A DNA stretch of 64,000 bases from Platanthera guangdongensis (Eukaryota > Streptophyta > Magnoliopsida > Asparagales > Orchidaceae): contig CM077153.1 of assembly GCA_039583875.1 (NCBI GenBank), positions 70,936,482 through 71,000,481 on the forward strand, written 5' to 3'. Every line of letters begins with the position of its first letter. The first letter of the stretch is position 1. Below are positions 11,855 through 21,973 of the stretch, one piece after another. Position numbers and translations under genes: made by a program. The notes beneath the pieces are model-generated. The model was not told the origin of the DNA, did not search any database, and saw only the letters and a list, made by a program, of their open reading frames with translations.

Positions 11855-12576
11855 TCAAGTCCACCGGCTCCCAAGTAAATTCTTTTTCCCAAGATTATAC
11901 CACATCATCTTTACCAAAGGAACACTCTTGCGATGCAAGTTCCTTGTCTCGGTGTCCACTATCCACATGGTCTCTAGTCGCACAGATCTATCGGTTGTTA
12001 TTGCTCCATCAGTGGTGGGGATATGTTGATCGGGCCGCAACAACGCCTTTAGAAGTGACGACACATGGAATACATCATGAATATTCTCCAGCTCTGGCGG
12101 TAACTCCAACCGATAGGTTAAAGTGCCAATCCTTTCCAATATAACATAAGGCCCAAGGTACTTGGGCTGAGATTCTTCACACCACGTACACGTGATAGTC
12201 CATGCATCGGCCGGATCTTCAGGAACACTTTCTCACCCACTTGAAATTCTACCATCTGGTGCTTTGCATTATAATATTTAGCCTACCAAATTTGAGCCTC
12301 AAGCAAGCGGTCCCGTATAAGTCTAACCATAACATTAGTTTCATCAATGTACTTAATTCCCAAAACCTTCAGTTCTTCATCTTGCACCCATGACAAGGGG
12401 GTTCTACACCTTTCGTAAAGTGCTTCATGTGGTTCTATCCCGATACTGGCCTGGTGATTGTTGTTATATGAGAATTCTACCAGGGGTAAGAGCCTTTCCC
12501 ACGGCTCTCCTCTATCCAACACACACAACCTCAATTGATCTTCCAAAGTTCTGATGGTCCTCTCAGACTGTCCATC
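11855..12576 (-). pseudogene. E3 integrase core end and C-terminal region
   Basis: From 12576 to 12283 the reading starts at DGQSERT, carrying the catalytic Glu block, and continues through FSYNNNHQASIG and PHEALYERCRTPLSW. From about 12139 to 11855 the C-terminal part shows RLELPPEL and VHDVFHVSSL. A chromodomain-like tail is only vaguely recognisable (VPLVKMMW). The two parts are separated by frame changes. The missing upstream codons are at 32610-32867, on the other side of E4. Confidence 0.82.
12572..12576. repeat. Target site duplication of E4 (left copy)
   Basis: ccatc directly left of TGTTGGG; the identical right copy is at 32610-32614. The flanks join inside the integrase codons HPQTDG of E3. 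Confidence 0.95.
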
Positions 12577-13100
12577 TGTTGGGTATTTCATCCACATGAA
12601 CCCAGATTTGGTGAAGTCACCCTGGAACTAAGATGAATTAAGTTATATTTGATGCTTGGTTTGAGTTATATGTTTGCAGGAATTTCACCGGAAGTGTAGA
12701 CCATTGTCAGTCCACAGTGGGTCTTCAAACACAGGAACTGTGCAATGTAATCCCTCATTGCATATTCCAAGGTGTTGAGTCATGTGTGGTCTCTCTATTG
12801 GGATAAACTTCATATTCAAGCTGTTGGACTATGGGAAAGAAATTTGAAGTTGGCTACTCTAGAAGAATCAGTTTTTCCAACATCAGAAATTTTCTAAGTG
12901 TTTTACTCGAGTAGTCTGAGTATAATTTACTCGAGTAAAGGAACCTTGTACTCGAGTAGACATAGTAATATACTCGAGTAGCATGCTTATATACTCGAGT
13001 AGATTACTCTTTATACCCGAGTACTAAAGGGTTTCCTCATCTATATTTCTCTAAGTCATATACTCGAGTAAGTATACTCATATACTCGAGTAAGTATACT
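12577..13100 (+). repeat. E4 5' LTR, first part
   Basis: It starts TGTTGGGTATTTC and matches 30748 onward in the 3' LTR. From about 12900 it enters the TACTCGAGTA array, and it is broken at 13100 by E5. Relative to the 3' LTR it lacks one ~22-bp array unit seen near 31080. Confidence 0.93.
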
Positions 13101-14727
13101 TGTTGAAATTTGTGAAGTGGAAGTGGGTGACGGGACAGGCCGCGCGGCCTGTGGCGGACAGCTTTGGCGGACTGGGCGGACTGGGCAGACTGAGGTTTGC
13201 GGCCTGGTGAGAAGTCTGGTGGAAGCCGGCTGTGTTCTGAGCGGGTTGTTGCATGGAGTCCGCGGGTTGGTGCGGCCTGGTATCTGCGGATAGAGAGGCT
13301 TGCGGACTGGTGCTTTGCTCAGTGGTCGCGGGTGCAAGCTTGCGGTGTTGGCGGATTGGTTCGAGTTCGCGGGAAGCCTTGCGGACTGGTGTGTCCGCGG
13401 TTTGGGCTGTTGCGGACTAGGCCTTGAGCTTGGCTGAGGCCTTGTCAAGTTCTGGTGTTACAGCAGGTCTTGCTGTGGAGACCGGTTGGCGGACTGATGT
13501 TTAGAGTCCGGGAGGAAGCTGCTACTTTGGACAAGTGCGAGGAGCTCGCGGACTGGTTGCGGTCTGTGCTAGGGTGTTTGGCGGACGGGACTTTGTGTCC
13601 GCCATGCTCGCACTGGCCCTTGATGGTTTTGGACTTGGTCACACTTGGTGTCAAGTTCATGGTGTCCGCCGTATCCGCGAAGTCCGCTGTGACCGGGCGG
13701 ACTGTTGCTGTCTGCCTTTGGTCGTGGACTTGTGGCGGATTGAGGTGTGAGTCTTGCGGACTGCCTCGGGTTGGTGCGGACTGCCATTGAAGAGGGTGCT
13801 GTCCTGTAGTGGTTGGAGCTTTGCGGGCTGGTGCCTTGTCCGCTTAGCTTAGGCGGACTGGAGAGGGTTCGTCATTGGTTGCCTAGCTCCTGGCGGTTTC
13901 CCTTGGTGTCCGGCTAAGTCCATGCGGACTCGGCGGACGGTGGTTATATTCGCGCGGACTGAGGGTGGTGTCGCTATCTCTTGGGCGGTGACCACACTCC
14001 TCACCTGGCCTATAAATAGGACCCCCCTGGCACATCTACAGTAACCTAAGTAACTTGAGTGAACAGTAAGTTGGGGTGTGCGAAGTGCTGCGGTCTGTGT
14101 TTACCAGTCCGCGCAGATTGTTTCAGGCTGACGGTTTGCTGTGTGCAGGTCGCGCGGATAACTTCAAGGAGCCAGGAGTTTGGCTGTGACTTCGGTCAGT
14201 GCTTGGAAGTGTGCGGTCTCTGCGGACTCAGCAGGAGGTCGCTCTGCGGCTTGTCAGTTCTGTTTCAACTTTGCCAGCTTCAATAACCTGTCCGCCGGAT
14301 TCAGGCGGGTAGGGGAGTTCCTCAGTTCGGGTTCAGCAGGAGGCGAATAACGGTGTGTCCGCGCGGCCTCGCGGTCTCGGCGGACTCCGTGGTATTCGGC
14401 GGATTGCAGCATAGCTTGGGCGAGCTCAGCGGTCTCGGCGGTCTCGACGACCTCGCGGTCTCGGCGGACTGGAGTGCTGTCCGCCCGGCTTGTTTTTGGT
14501 TTCTTTCTGTTTCAGCTGTAATACTAGCGAAATCATGTCTCGCTATGTATGCCTCGGATTGTAAAGAAGTGAATGCATAATAAGACCTTCTTGTGCTTCC
14601 ATTGTTTTGTTGGGTGCAACCTCTAGTCCTTGGGCTTTCCGCAGGTTCAGCGTGCGAACTGGGTAGTTCCGAAGATATTAATTTGGCATTTGGGCTATCT
14701 TGCTGACCACGTTGACAAAATTTAACA
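13101..14727 (+). repeat. E5 5' LTR (1627 bp)
   Basis: TGTTGAAATTTGTG...ATTTAACA. It contains dozens of GCGGAC/GTCCGC words and a TATA box at 14011. It matches the 3' LTR closely, with a 12-bp length difference near 13150. Confidence 0.96.
14011..14020 (+). promoter_or_regulatory. TATA box of the E5 LTR
   Basis: TATAAATAGG, conserved in the 3' LTR at 19850-19859. It should drive transcription of the element, beginning about 30 bp downstream. Confidence 0.75.
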
Positions 14728-14740
14728 TGGTATCAGAGGG
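14728..14740 (+). other. E5 primer binding site
   Basis: TGGTATCAGAGGG starts directly after the LTR end and complements the 3' end of initiator tRNA-Met. Confidence 0.92.
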
Positions 14741-14869
14741 AGGTTCCTGAGGTTGCGGGTTGTTCAGTTGCGTGAGCGGAGGTCAACCAGTGTTGTTACT
14801 CAGTGATTGAGTGGTGATCAACCTGTGTTGTTGCTCGGTGCTGCTGAAAGGTTGCCAACAGGTGTTGCA

Positions 14870-17800
14870 ATGGAAGGGAGCTTAGCAAGAGGTCTGGGCA
14901 TTGAACTCTTAACGCCGACTAACTTTAAGAAGTGGAAGTCGTGCATGAAGAGTTATCTTCTTGGCGAGGAGCTGTGGGATGTCGTTGGTGGAGACGACAG
15001 GCAGGAAGTCACTGCTGCTTTCGGTACTGCTGAGCAGGTGAGGCTCTGGAGAAGAACAAATGCTAAGGCGGAGTTCGTTCTGAAGAGAGCTGTGTCTCCG
15101 GAACTGTTTGATCACATCATTGGATGTGAGTCGGCTGCTGATATTTGGACAACCATTGATGAGTTGTTCAATAGGAAGAATGTGGCGCGGCTTCAGTTCC
15201 TGGAGAATGAGTTGGCCAGGGCAACTCAGGGAGACCTTTCCATCTCCAAGTACTTCTTAAAGATGAAGAGCTTGTGTGCTGAGCTGTCGGCACTGGATCT
15301 TGATGAGCCTATCTCTGAGGCAAAGATGAAAAGGCACATTGTCCGCGGCTTGCGGAAGGAGTATGTGGCCTTTGTTACATCTGTTCAAGGGTGGGCTACT
15401 CAGCCGTCATTGCTGGAGCTGGAGAATCTGCTTGCCTCGCAGGAGAGCTTAGCAAGGCAGATGGCTGGAGTGAATCTGAATCAGGATGGCAGCGAGGCTC
15501 TCTTCTCAGGCAAGAAGAAGGGATGGGAAGGGAAGAAGAAGAAGAAGGTGCAGGCCGCTGTTGAGAAGGAGACTTCAACTTCATATCCGCCGGAGAGGAG
15601 CAATGCTCCTAAGGACTGGAAGAAGAATCTGAAGTGCTACTGGTGTCATCAGCGTGGGCACTTCAAGCGGGACTGCAAGGTCAAACTGCAGCCTGGGCAT
15701 GGTGCGGGAAAGGAGGAAGCTTGCTCGCGAAGTGAAGAAGCAGAATGGGGAGGAGCTTTCATGACGGGCACTTGTGTCCGGGCCTTATCTGCTGAGGACT
15801 TCAACAGCGAGTGGATCGTCGACTCCGGGTGTGGTCATCACCTCACCGGAGACAAATCAAAGTTCACCTCCATGCAGGCTTACTCAGGTAATGAAGCTAT
15901 TATCACTACTGATAATACTGTTTTTGCAGTAGAGAAGGAGGGAGTCCTGTCTTTGGGTAGTGATCAGGGGCCACTCATGTTAAGGAGTGTGTATCACGTG
16001 CCGGGCATGAAGAAGAACCTCTTCTCGGTGACCAATGCGGTGGACGCTGGGTATCACGTTCTGTTTGGGCCGACAGACGTGAGGTTCCTTCGCAACGTAT
16101 CAGCGGTAAAGGCTGATGTTGCTCATGTTGGGAGGAGGGTGAAGAACTTGTTTGTTCTTTCCACCAGTGCTTATGTTGATAGGATGAGGGCCAATGATAG
16201 TGCGGCTATCTGGCATGAGAGGCTGGGGCATGTTGGCATGGACAAGCTAAAGGCAATGGCGAGTAGAAGTCTGGTGAGGGGGTTGCCTAAGTTATCTTCC
16301 TTTGGTGATGGGCATGTTTGTGCGGGCTGTCAATACGGTAAGGCACATCAGCTTCCGTTTGATAAATCACAAACAAGGAGCAAGAAACCATTGGAGTGTA
16401 TTCATGGCGACCTGATGGGACCGACTGTTACTGCCAGCCTTGGTGGAAGCAGATACATGCTTGTCTTGGTTGATGACTACTCAAGGTATACTTGGGTGTA
16501 CTTCTTAAAGGAGAAGTCGGAAGCCTTCCGTGTGTTCGTGGAGTTCAAGGAGTTGGTAGAAGGCCGGCTTGGCTTGCAGATTAAGAAGTTTAGAACTGAT
16601 AACCGGGGGGAGTTTGTCTCTTCCGAGTTTTCTAACTTCTGCAGGAAGCACGGGATCCAACGGGAGCTTACTTGTGCTCACACTCCACAACAAAATGGGG
16701 TAGCGGAGCGGAAGATCCGTCATTTGACGGAAACCTGCAAATGCTGGCTTCATGCGAAAGATATCCCAAGGTCCTTTTGGGCGGAGGGAATGTCTTGTGC
16801 TGCTAATGTTATCAACCGGATGCCAATCAGCCCTATCAACATGAAGACTCCCATTGAGCTATTGCTGAAGGAGAATCCGAGTGTTGGACACCTTAGGGTG
16901 TTCGGTTCAACTTGCTACGTGCATGTCCCGGATGCTTCACGGACAAAGCTGGATGCGAAGGCAAGGAAACTTGTCTTTGTTGGCTATGATGAGCGGAAGA
17001 AGGGATGGAAGTGCATGGACCCTGTGACGAAGAAGTTCGTGGTGTCAAGAGACGTTGTCTTTGACGAGCTGACGTCATATGGAGGTGGCTCGGTGGAGCT
17101 AACCGGAAGTAGAAAGGTTGATGAAGCACCGGTGGTGGGTGCTGAAGGCTTGGAAGAGGAGCTTGCTGTTTCACCAGCAGCTCCTGTTGCTTCAAACTCC
17201 GAGGCTGAGCCTTCTGGCTCAGGAAGCAGGGGGAGCACTGCTCAATGCTTGCCCCAGGTAGGAGTGGAGCCTGAAGAAGCAACGGAAGCCGTGAGCAAGG
17301 AGCCGTGTCTTCGGAGATCGAAGAGGGTGGTTAAGCCACCGGCTCGGTACTGTGATGGGAATGCAGTGAGCTTTGTCTCCTGCTTCTTTGCAGGTCCTCT
17401 GGATGAGCGATAGCCTGCAAACTTCAACGAGACCACTGGAGTGAAGGAGTGGGATGATGCCATGAAGGTAGAGATTGATGCTCTGAAGAAGAATGAAACC
17501 TGGGACCTTGTGCCCAAGGTTGATGGCATTACTCCGGTTACTTGCAAGTGGGTGTATAAGTTGAAGAAGAAGGCTGATGGGAGCATTGATCGGTTCAAGG
17601 CTCGCCTGGTCGCTAGAGGATTCTCACAACAGTATGGAGAAGACTATGAGGAGACATTCAGTCCAGTTGCGAAGATGACATCTGTAAGAGTGGTGATCGC
17701 CTTGGCTGCTAGCAAGGGATGGAGGTTGTGGCAACTTGATGTGAAGAATGCTTTTCTTTACGGAGAGATTGACAAGGACATCTTCATGGATCAGCCGCTT

Positions 17801-18958
17801 GGTTTTGTCTCTGAAAAGCATCCGGACTATGTCTGCAAACTCAGGAAGGCTCTCTATGGGTTGAAGCAGGCTCCTCGAGCGTGGTATGGGAAGATTGCAG
17901 AGTACTTGCAATTCTGTGGATACCTGGCTTCCAACTCGGATTCAAGCTTGTTCGTCAAGAATAAGGGAGAGCTAAGAGTCTTGGTCCTGCTGTATGTGGA
18001 TGATATGATCATCACAGGGAACTCGGAGGGGGAAGTAGCAAGGCTCAGGGCCGAGCTTGCTATACGCTTCGAGATGAAAGACTTGGGAGAGTTGCATCAC
18101 TTTATTGGTCTGGAAGTGGAGAGGAAGGAGTGCGGGGTTCTCATTAGACAGAAAGGGTATGCTGATCGCATTGTGAAGCGGTTTGACATGGGCGAAGGGA
18201 AGAAGTGCTCTACTCCACTGGAACCTGGGCTAAAGCTTCGACGGGATGAGGGAAGGGTTTTTCATGATCCCTTGGTGTTCAGGGCTCTTGTTGGGAGCTT
18301 GATTTATCTGACGATTACAAGGCCGGATATAGCTTATGCTGTTGGCCGAGTAAGTCGGTATATGGCTGAACCAAGGCAATCTCATCTAGTGGCGGCAAAG
18401 GGGATTCTGAAGTATGTCAAGGCTTCTTCTGACATGGGACTCCTCTATAGAAGGGACGCGGAGGTTGCATTGCTCGGGTACACGGATGCTGACTATGGCG
18501 GTGATTCGGATGATCGAAGGTCTACTTCAGGTTATGTGTTCACTTGCGGTTCAGCTAGCATCTCGTGGTGTAGCAAGAAGCAGGACTCGGTGTCGGTTTC
18601 AACCACGGAGGCGGAGTATAAGGCTTCGGCCTTGGCTGCTCGGGAAGCCGTTTGGTTGAGGAGGCTTATAGAGGATGTTCATGAAGAAGTGCAAGGGCCT
18701 ACTTTACTCCGGGGTGACAATGAGAGTGCTCTCAAACTGGTAAACAATCCAGTGTGTCACGCCAGGACCAAGCATATAGAGATTGATCACCACTTCATCA
18801 GGGAGAAGGTGTTGGAGGGGTCTCTGCTGGTCGGGCATGTTCGGAGTGAAGATAATCTTGCTGACATCTTCACGAAGCCGCTGTCGAAGGGGCCTTTTGA
18901 ACGCTTGCGCAGCTTGCTGGGCTTGGTCACCACTTCTCACTTCAAGGGGGAGTGTTGA
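14870..18958 (+). pseudogene. E5 gag-pol polyprotein with one in-frame stop
   Basis: The ATG at 14870 is preferred because it aligns with the start of E2 gag; the frame is open from 14807. Order: gag (KWKSCM; UBN2-type domain), zinc knuckle CYWCHQRGHFKRDC, protease WIVDSGCGHH, integrase zinc region (HERLGHV...CAGCQYGK), integrase core with D (HGDLMGP), D (FRTDNRGEF) and E (NGVAERK), RT with YVDDM, and RNase H ([38 protein letters not shown]). A TAG at 17411-17413 lies between integrase and RT, and the frame is open on both sides. The final codons overlap the polypurine tract and the first six bases of the 3' LTR. It would be functional apart from the stop, unless that is read through. Confidence 0.93.
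18943..18952 (+). other. E5 polypurine tract
   Basis: CAAGGGGGAG ends directly at the 3' LTR. It primes plus-strand DNA and also encodes the last residues of pol. Confidence 0.88.
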
Positions 18959-20567
18959 AATTTGTGAAGTGGAAGTGGGTGACGGGACAGGCCGCGCGGC
19001 CTGTGGCGGACTGGGCGGACTGGGCGGACTGAGGTTTGCGGCCTGGTGAGAAGTCTGGTGGAAGCCGGCTGTGTTCTGAGCGGGTTGTTGCATGGAGTCC
19101 GCGGGTTGGTGCGGCCTGGTATCTGCGGATAGAGAGGCTTGCGGACTGGTGCTTTGCTCAGTGGTCGCGGGTGCAAGCTTGCGCTGTTGGCGGATTGGTT
19201 CGAGTTCGCGGGAAGCCTTGCGGACTGGTGTGTCCGCGGTTTGGGCTGTTGCGGACTGGGCCTTGAGCTTGGCTGAGGCCTTGTCAAGTTCTGGTGTTAC
19301 AGCAGGTCTTGCTGTGGAGACCGGTTGGCGGACTGATGTTTGGAGTCCGGGAGGAAGCTGCTGCTTTGGACAAGTGCGAGGAGCTCGCGGACTGGTTGCG
19401 GTCTGTGCTAGGGTGTTTGGCGGACGGGACTTTGTGTCCGCCATGCTCGCACTGGCCCTTGATGGTTTTGGACTTGGTCACACTTGGTGTCAAGTTCATG
19501 GTGTCCGCCGTATCCGCGAAGTCCGCTGTGACCGGGCGGACTGTTGCTGTCTGCCTTTGGTCGTGGACTTGTGGCGGATTGAGGTGTGAGTCTTGCGGAC
19601 TGCCTCGGGTTGGTGCGGACTGCCATTGAAGAGGGTGCTGTCCTGCAGTGGTTGGAGCTTTGCGGGCTGGTGCCTTGTCCGCTTAGCTTAGGCGGACTGG
19701 AGAGGGTTCGTCATTGGTTGCCTAGCTCTTGGCGGTTTCCCTTGGTGTCCGGCTAAGTCCATGCGGACTCGGCGGACGGTGGTTGTATTCGCGCGGACTG
19801 AGGGTGGTGTCGCTATCTCTTGTGCGGTGACCACACTCCTCACCTGGCCTATAAATAGGACCCCCCTGGCACATCTACAGTAACCTAAGTAACTTGAGTG
19901 AACAGTAAGTTGGGGTGTGCGAAGTGCTGCGGTCTGTGTTTACCAGTCCGCGCGGATTGTTTCAGGCTGACGGTTTGCTGTGTGCAGGTCGCGCGGATAA
20001 CTTCAAGGAGCCAGGATTTTGGCTGTGACTTCGGTCAGTGCTTGGAAGTGTGCGGTCTCTGCGGACTCAGCAGGAGGTCACTCTGCGGCTTGTCAGTTCT
20101 GTTTCAACTTTGCCAGCTTCAATAACCTGTCCGCCGGATTCAGGCGGGTAGGGGAGTTCCTCAGTTCGGGTTCAGCAGGAGGCGAATAACGGTGTGTCCG
20201 CGCGGCCTCGCGGTCTCGGCGGACTCCGTGGTATTCGGCGGATTGCAGCATAGCTTGGGCGAGCTCAGCGGTCTCGGCGGTCTCGGCGACCTCGCGGTCT
20301 CGGCGGACTGGAGTGCTGTCCGCCCGACTTGTTTTTGGTTTCTTTCTGTTTTCAGCTGTAATACTAGCGAAATCATGTCTCGCTATGTATGCCTCGGATT
20401 GTAAAGAAGTGAATGCATAATAAGACCTTCTTGTGCTTCCATTGTTTTGTTGGGTGCAACCTCTAGTCCTTGGGCTTTCCGCAGGTTCAGCGTGCGAACT
20501 GGGTAGTTCCGAAGATATTAATTTGGCGTTTGGGCTATCTTGCTGACCACGTTGAGAAAATTTAACA
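18953..20567 (+). repeat. E5 3' LTR (1615 bp)
   Basis: TGTTGAAATTTGTG...TTTAACA, followed by the atact TSD. The TATA box is at 19850-19859. Confidence 0.96.
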
Positions 20568-21053
20568 ATACTCACTTACTCGAGTAGATAGAAACATACT
20601 CGAGTAGTTCATTATACCTACTCGAGTAGATCATGTGTCACTCGTGTACCTTGATATTTCCCTACTCCAGAAAATTTTTCTAAGTCTTTTACTCGAGTAG
20701 ATCTTTCACCTACTCGAGTAGATTACTTCCTCTCGAGTAGCTTAGTTCAACTACTCAAGTAGTTTCCAGCTGACCTCCTCAGAATTTTTCTAAGTATTCC
20801 ACTCGAGTAGTACTTCTTGTACTCGAGTAGTTTATGTAATATACTCGAGTAGCTTTTCCAGTACTCGAGTATATCCTCTATGTACTCGAGTAGGTCTCTA
20901 CACATACTCGAGTAGTTCTGTCTGCTTACTCGAGTAGTTGATTTTTATATACTCGAGTAGCCTATCTATACATACACAAGTATGTTCTCCATCATATACT
21001 CGAGTAGTTATTCAACTACTCGAGTAGTTATTAACTTACTCGTGTAGTTGGCT
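20568..21053. repeat. TACTCGAGTA array in the E4 5' LTR
   Basis: The perfect palindrome TACTCGAGTA and one-base variants recur roughly every 18-30 bp, continuing the block at 12900-13100. The array lies upstream of the TATA box, so it is in U3. Confidence 0.92.
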
Positions 21054-21164
21054 GATCTTTCCGAAATTCTGCTAAGTCCTTTTTCTAACGGGATTTTTCA
21101 AATCACGCGACATGATTGGTCCACGTGTACATCATTATGACCGATTATGACCGTTAGTCTCTCC

Positions 21165-21173
21165 TATATAAGG
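21165..21173 (+). promoter_or_regulatory. TATA box of the E4 5' LTR
   Basis: CTCCTATATAAGG, conserved in the 3' LTR at 31885-31893, about 110 bp after the array ends. Confidence 0.78.
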
Positions 21174-21838
21174 TCTTATCAGAAAATGACAAACCCTAAG
21201 TATTCTCCAAGCTTTCATTGTCAATTCATTTTAAGAAAGTTCTTTAGCCGACTCCTCTCTGATTTTCGCAAAACGGAAGCCTCCGCCGCCGCCTTCTTCT
21301 CCTGCCCAAGCTTCTACTTTCAGAGGATTATTCTAAAGAAAGTTACAGATCGAGATCGACTTCGCTGATCATATTCTCTCTCGATTTCTATAAAAGCGAC
21401 TAAATCCAGATCGAAGCCGATAACTTCTTTACCGATTTCTGAAAGTGCTACAAAGTTGAAAAGAAGAAGATCCTGGCCGTTTCATCCAGATCTGAGTGAT
21501 TTACTGTTTGTATTCTTGTAAACCTCATTTTATTCTTGTAGGAGAAATCTTCTCCGAGTGCAGGAGTCTTTCACTCCGAGTTTGTAGGAAGTACTATCTT
21601 CCGAGGTGTAGATCCTTTTTGTTTGGATCGAGTTTGTAGGAACTTTGTTCCGAGGGTAGGATCGATTTTTGATCCGAGATAGTGGAGTAGCCAAGTCTAG
21701 TTGATTGCTAGATCGGTGAGGAAAAGTGGATGTACCCAAGGTTGGGGAACCACTATAAATCTTGTGTCGTCTGTGATATTGGTAGTTAGTTTTGTGCCGT
21801 GCTCTAATTATTTTTTATTCCGCAAAAGACGCACAAAC

Positions 21839-21862
21839 CACCTATTCACCCCCCTCTAGGTG
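21839..21862 (+). promoter_or_regulatory. C-rich hairpin near the end of U5, E4
   Basis: CACCTA and TAGGTG can pair around a C-rich loop, about 30 bp before the PBS. The same arrangement with a longer C run occurs in E10 (48185-48210) and E9. This end sequence is typical of Sirevirus LTRs; its function is not known to me. Confidence 0.6.
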
Positions 21863-21891
21863 ATTTAGGTCGACAACAGTTTTCTTTCAAT

Positions 21892-21903
21892 TGGTATCAG
21901 AGC
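21892..21903 (+). other. E4 primer binding site
   Basis: TGGTATCAGAGC, two bases after the LTR end; a full match to the initiator tRNA-Met 3' complement. Confidence 0.93.
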
Positions 21904-21973
21904 GAGGTTGATCGTCAAAAGGTTAACACCTTGATCAGATCCAGATCTGTTGTCTAAAAGATTCTACCATGGA

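Larger units (their letters stand above)
10244..12576 (-). mobile_element. E3: oldest gypsy element, left segment
   Basis: On the minus strand this holds the end of pol (12576-11855) and the start of the 3' LTR (from 11727). The LTR is cut at 10243/10244 by E2. The integrase is cut at 12576 by E4 and resumes at 32610. E3 is therefore the host for every other element here. Confidence 0.85.
13101..20567 (+). mobile_element. E5: Ty1/copia retrotransposon, nearly intact
   Basis: The 5-bp TSD atact is at 13096-13100 and 20568-20572. It has two ~1.62-kb LTRs, a PBS directly after the 5' LTR, one gag-pol reading frame with a single stop, and a polypurine tract. It sits inside the TACTCGAGTA array of the E4 5' LTR, so it is younger than E4. 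E2 is an older relative. Confidence 0.96.
20568..21889 (+). repeat. E4 5' LTR, second part
   Basis: It resumes the LTR after E5 with the repeated atact, matches 31276-32609, and ends GTTTTCTTTCA before the PBS. It contains the rest of the palindrome array, the TATA box, a GC-rich leader and the C-rich hairpin. Confidence 0.94.

Noticed and set aside
13056..13790. Open frames of 70-130 aa in GC-rich sequence, repeated at 18704-19629
   Set aside because: They lie inside the two E5 LTRs, differ only as the LTRs do, and have proline- or cysteine-rich composition from GCGGAC words without any recognisable domain.
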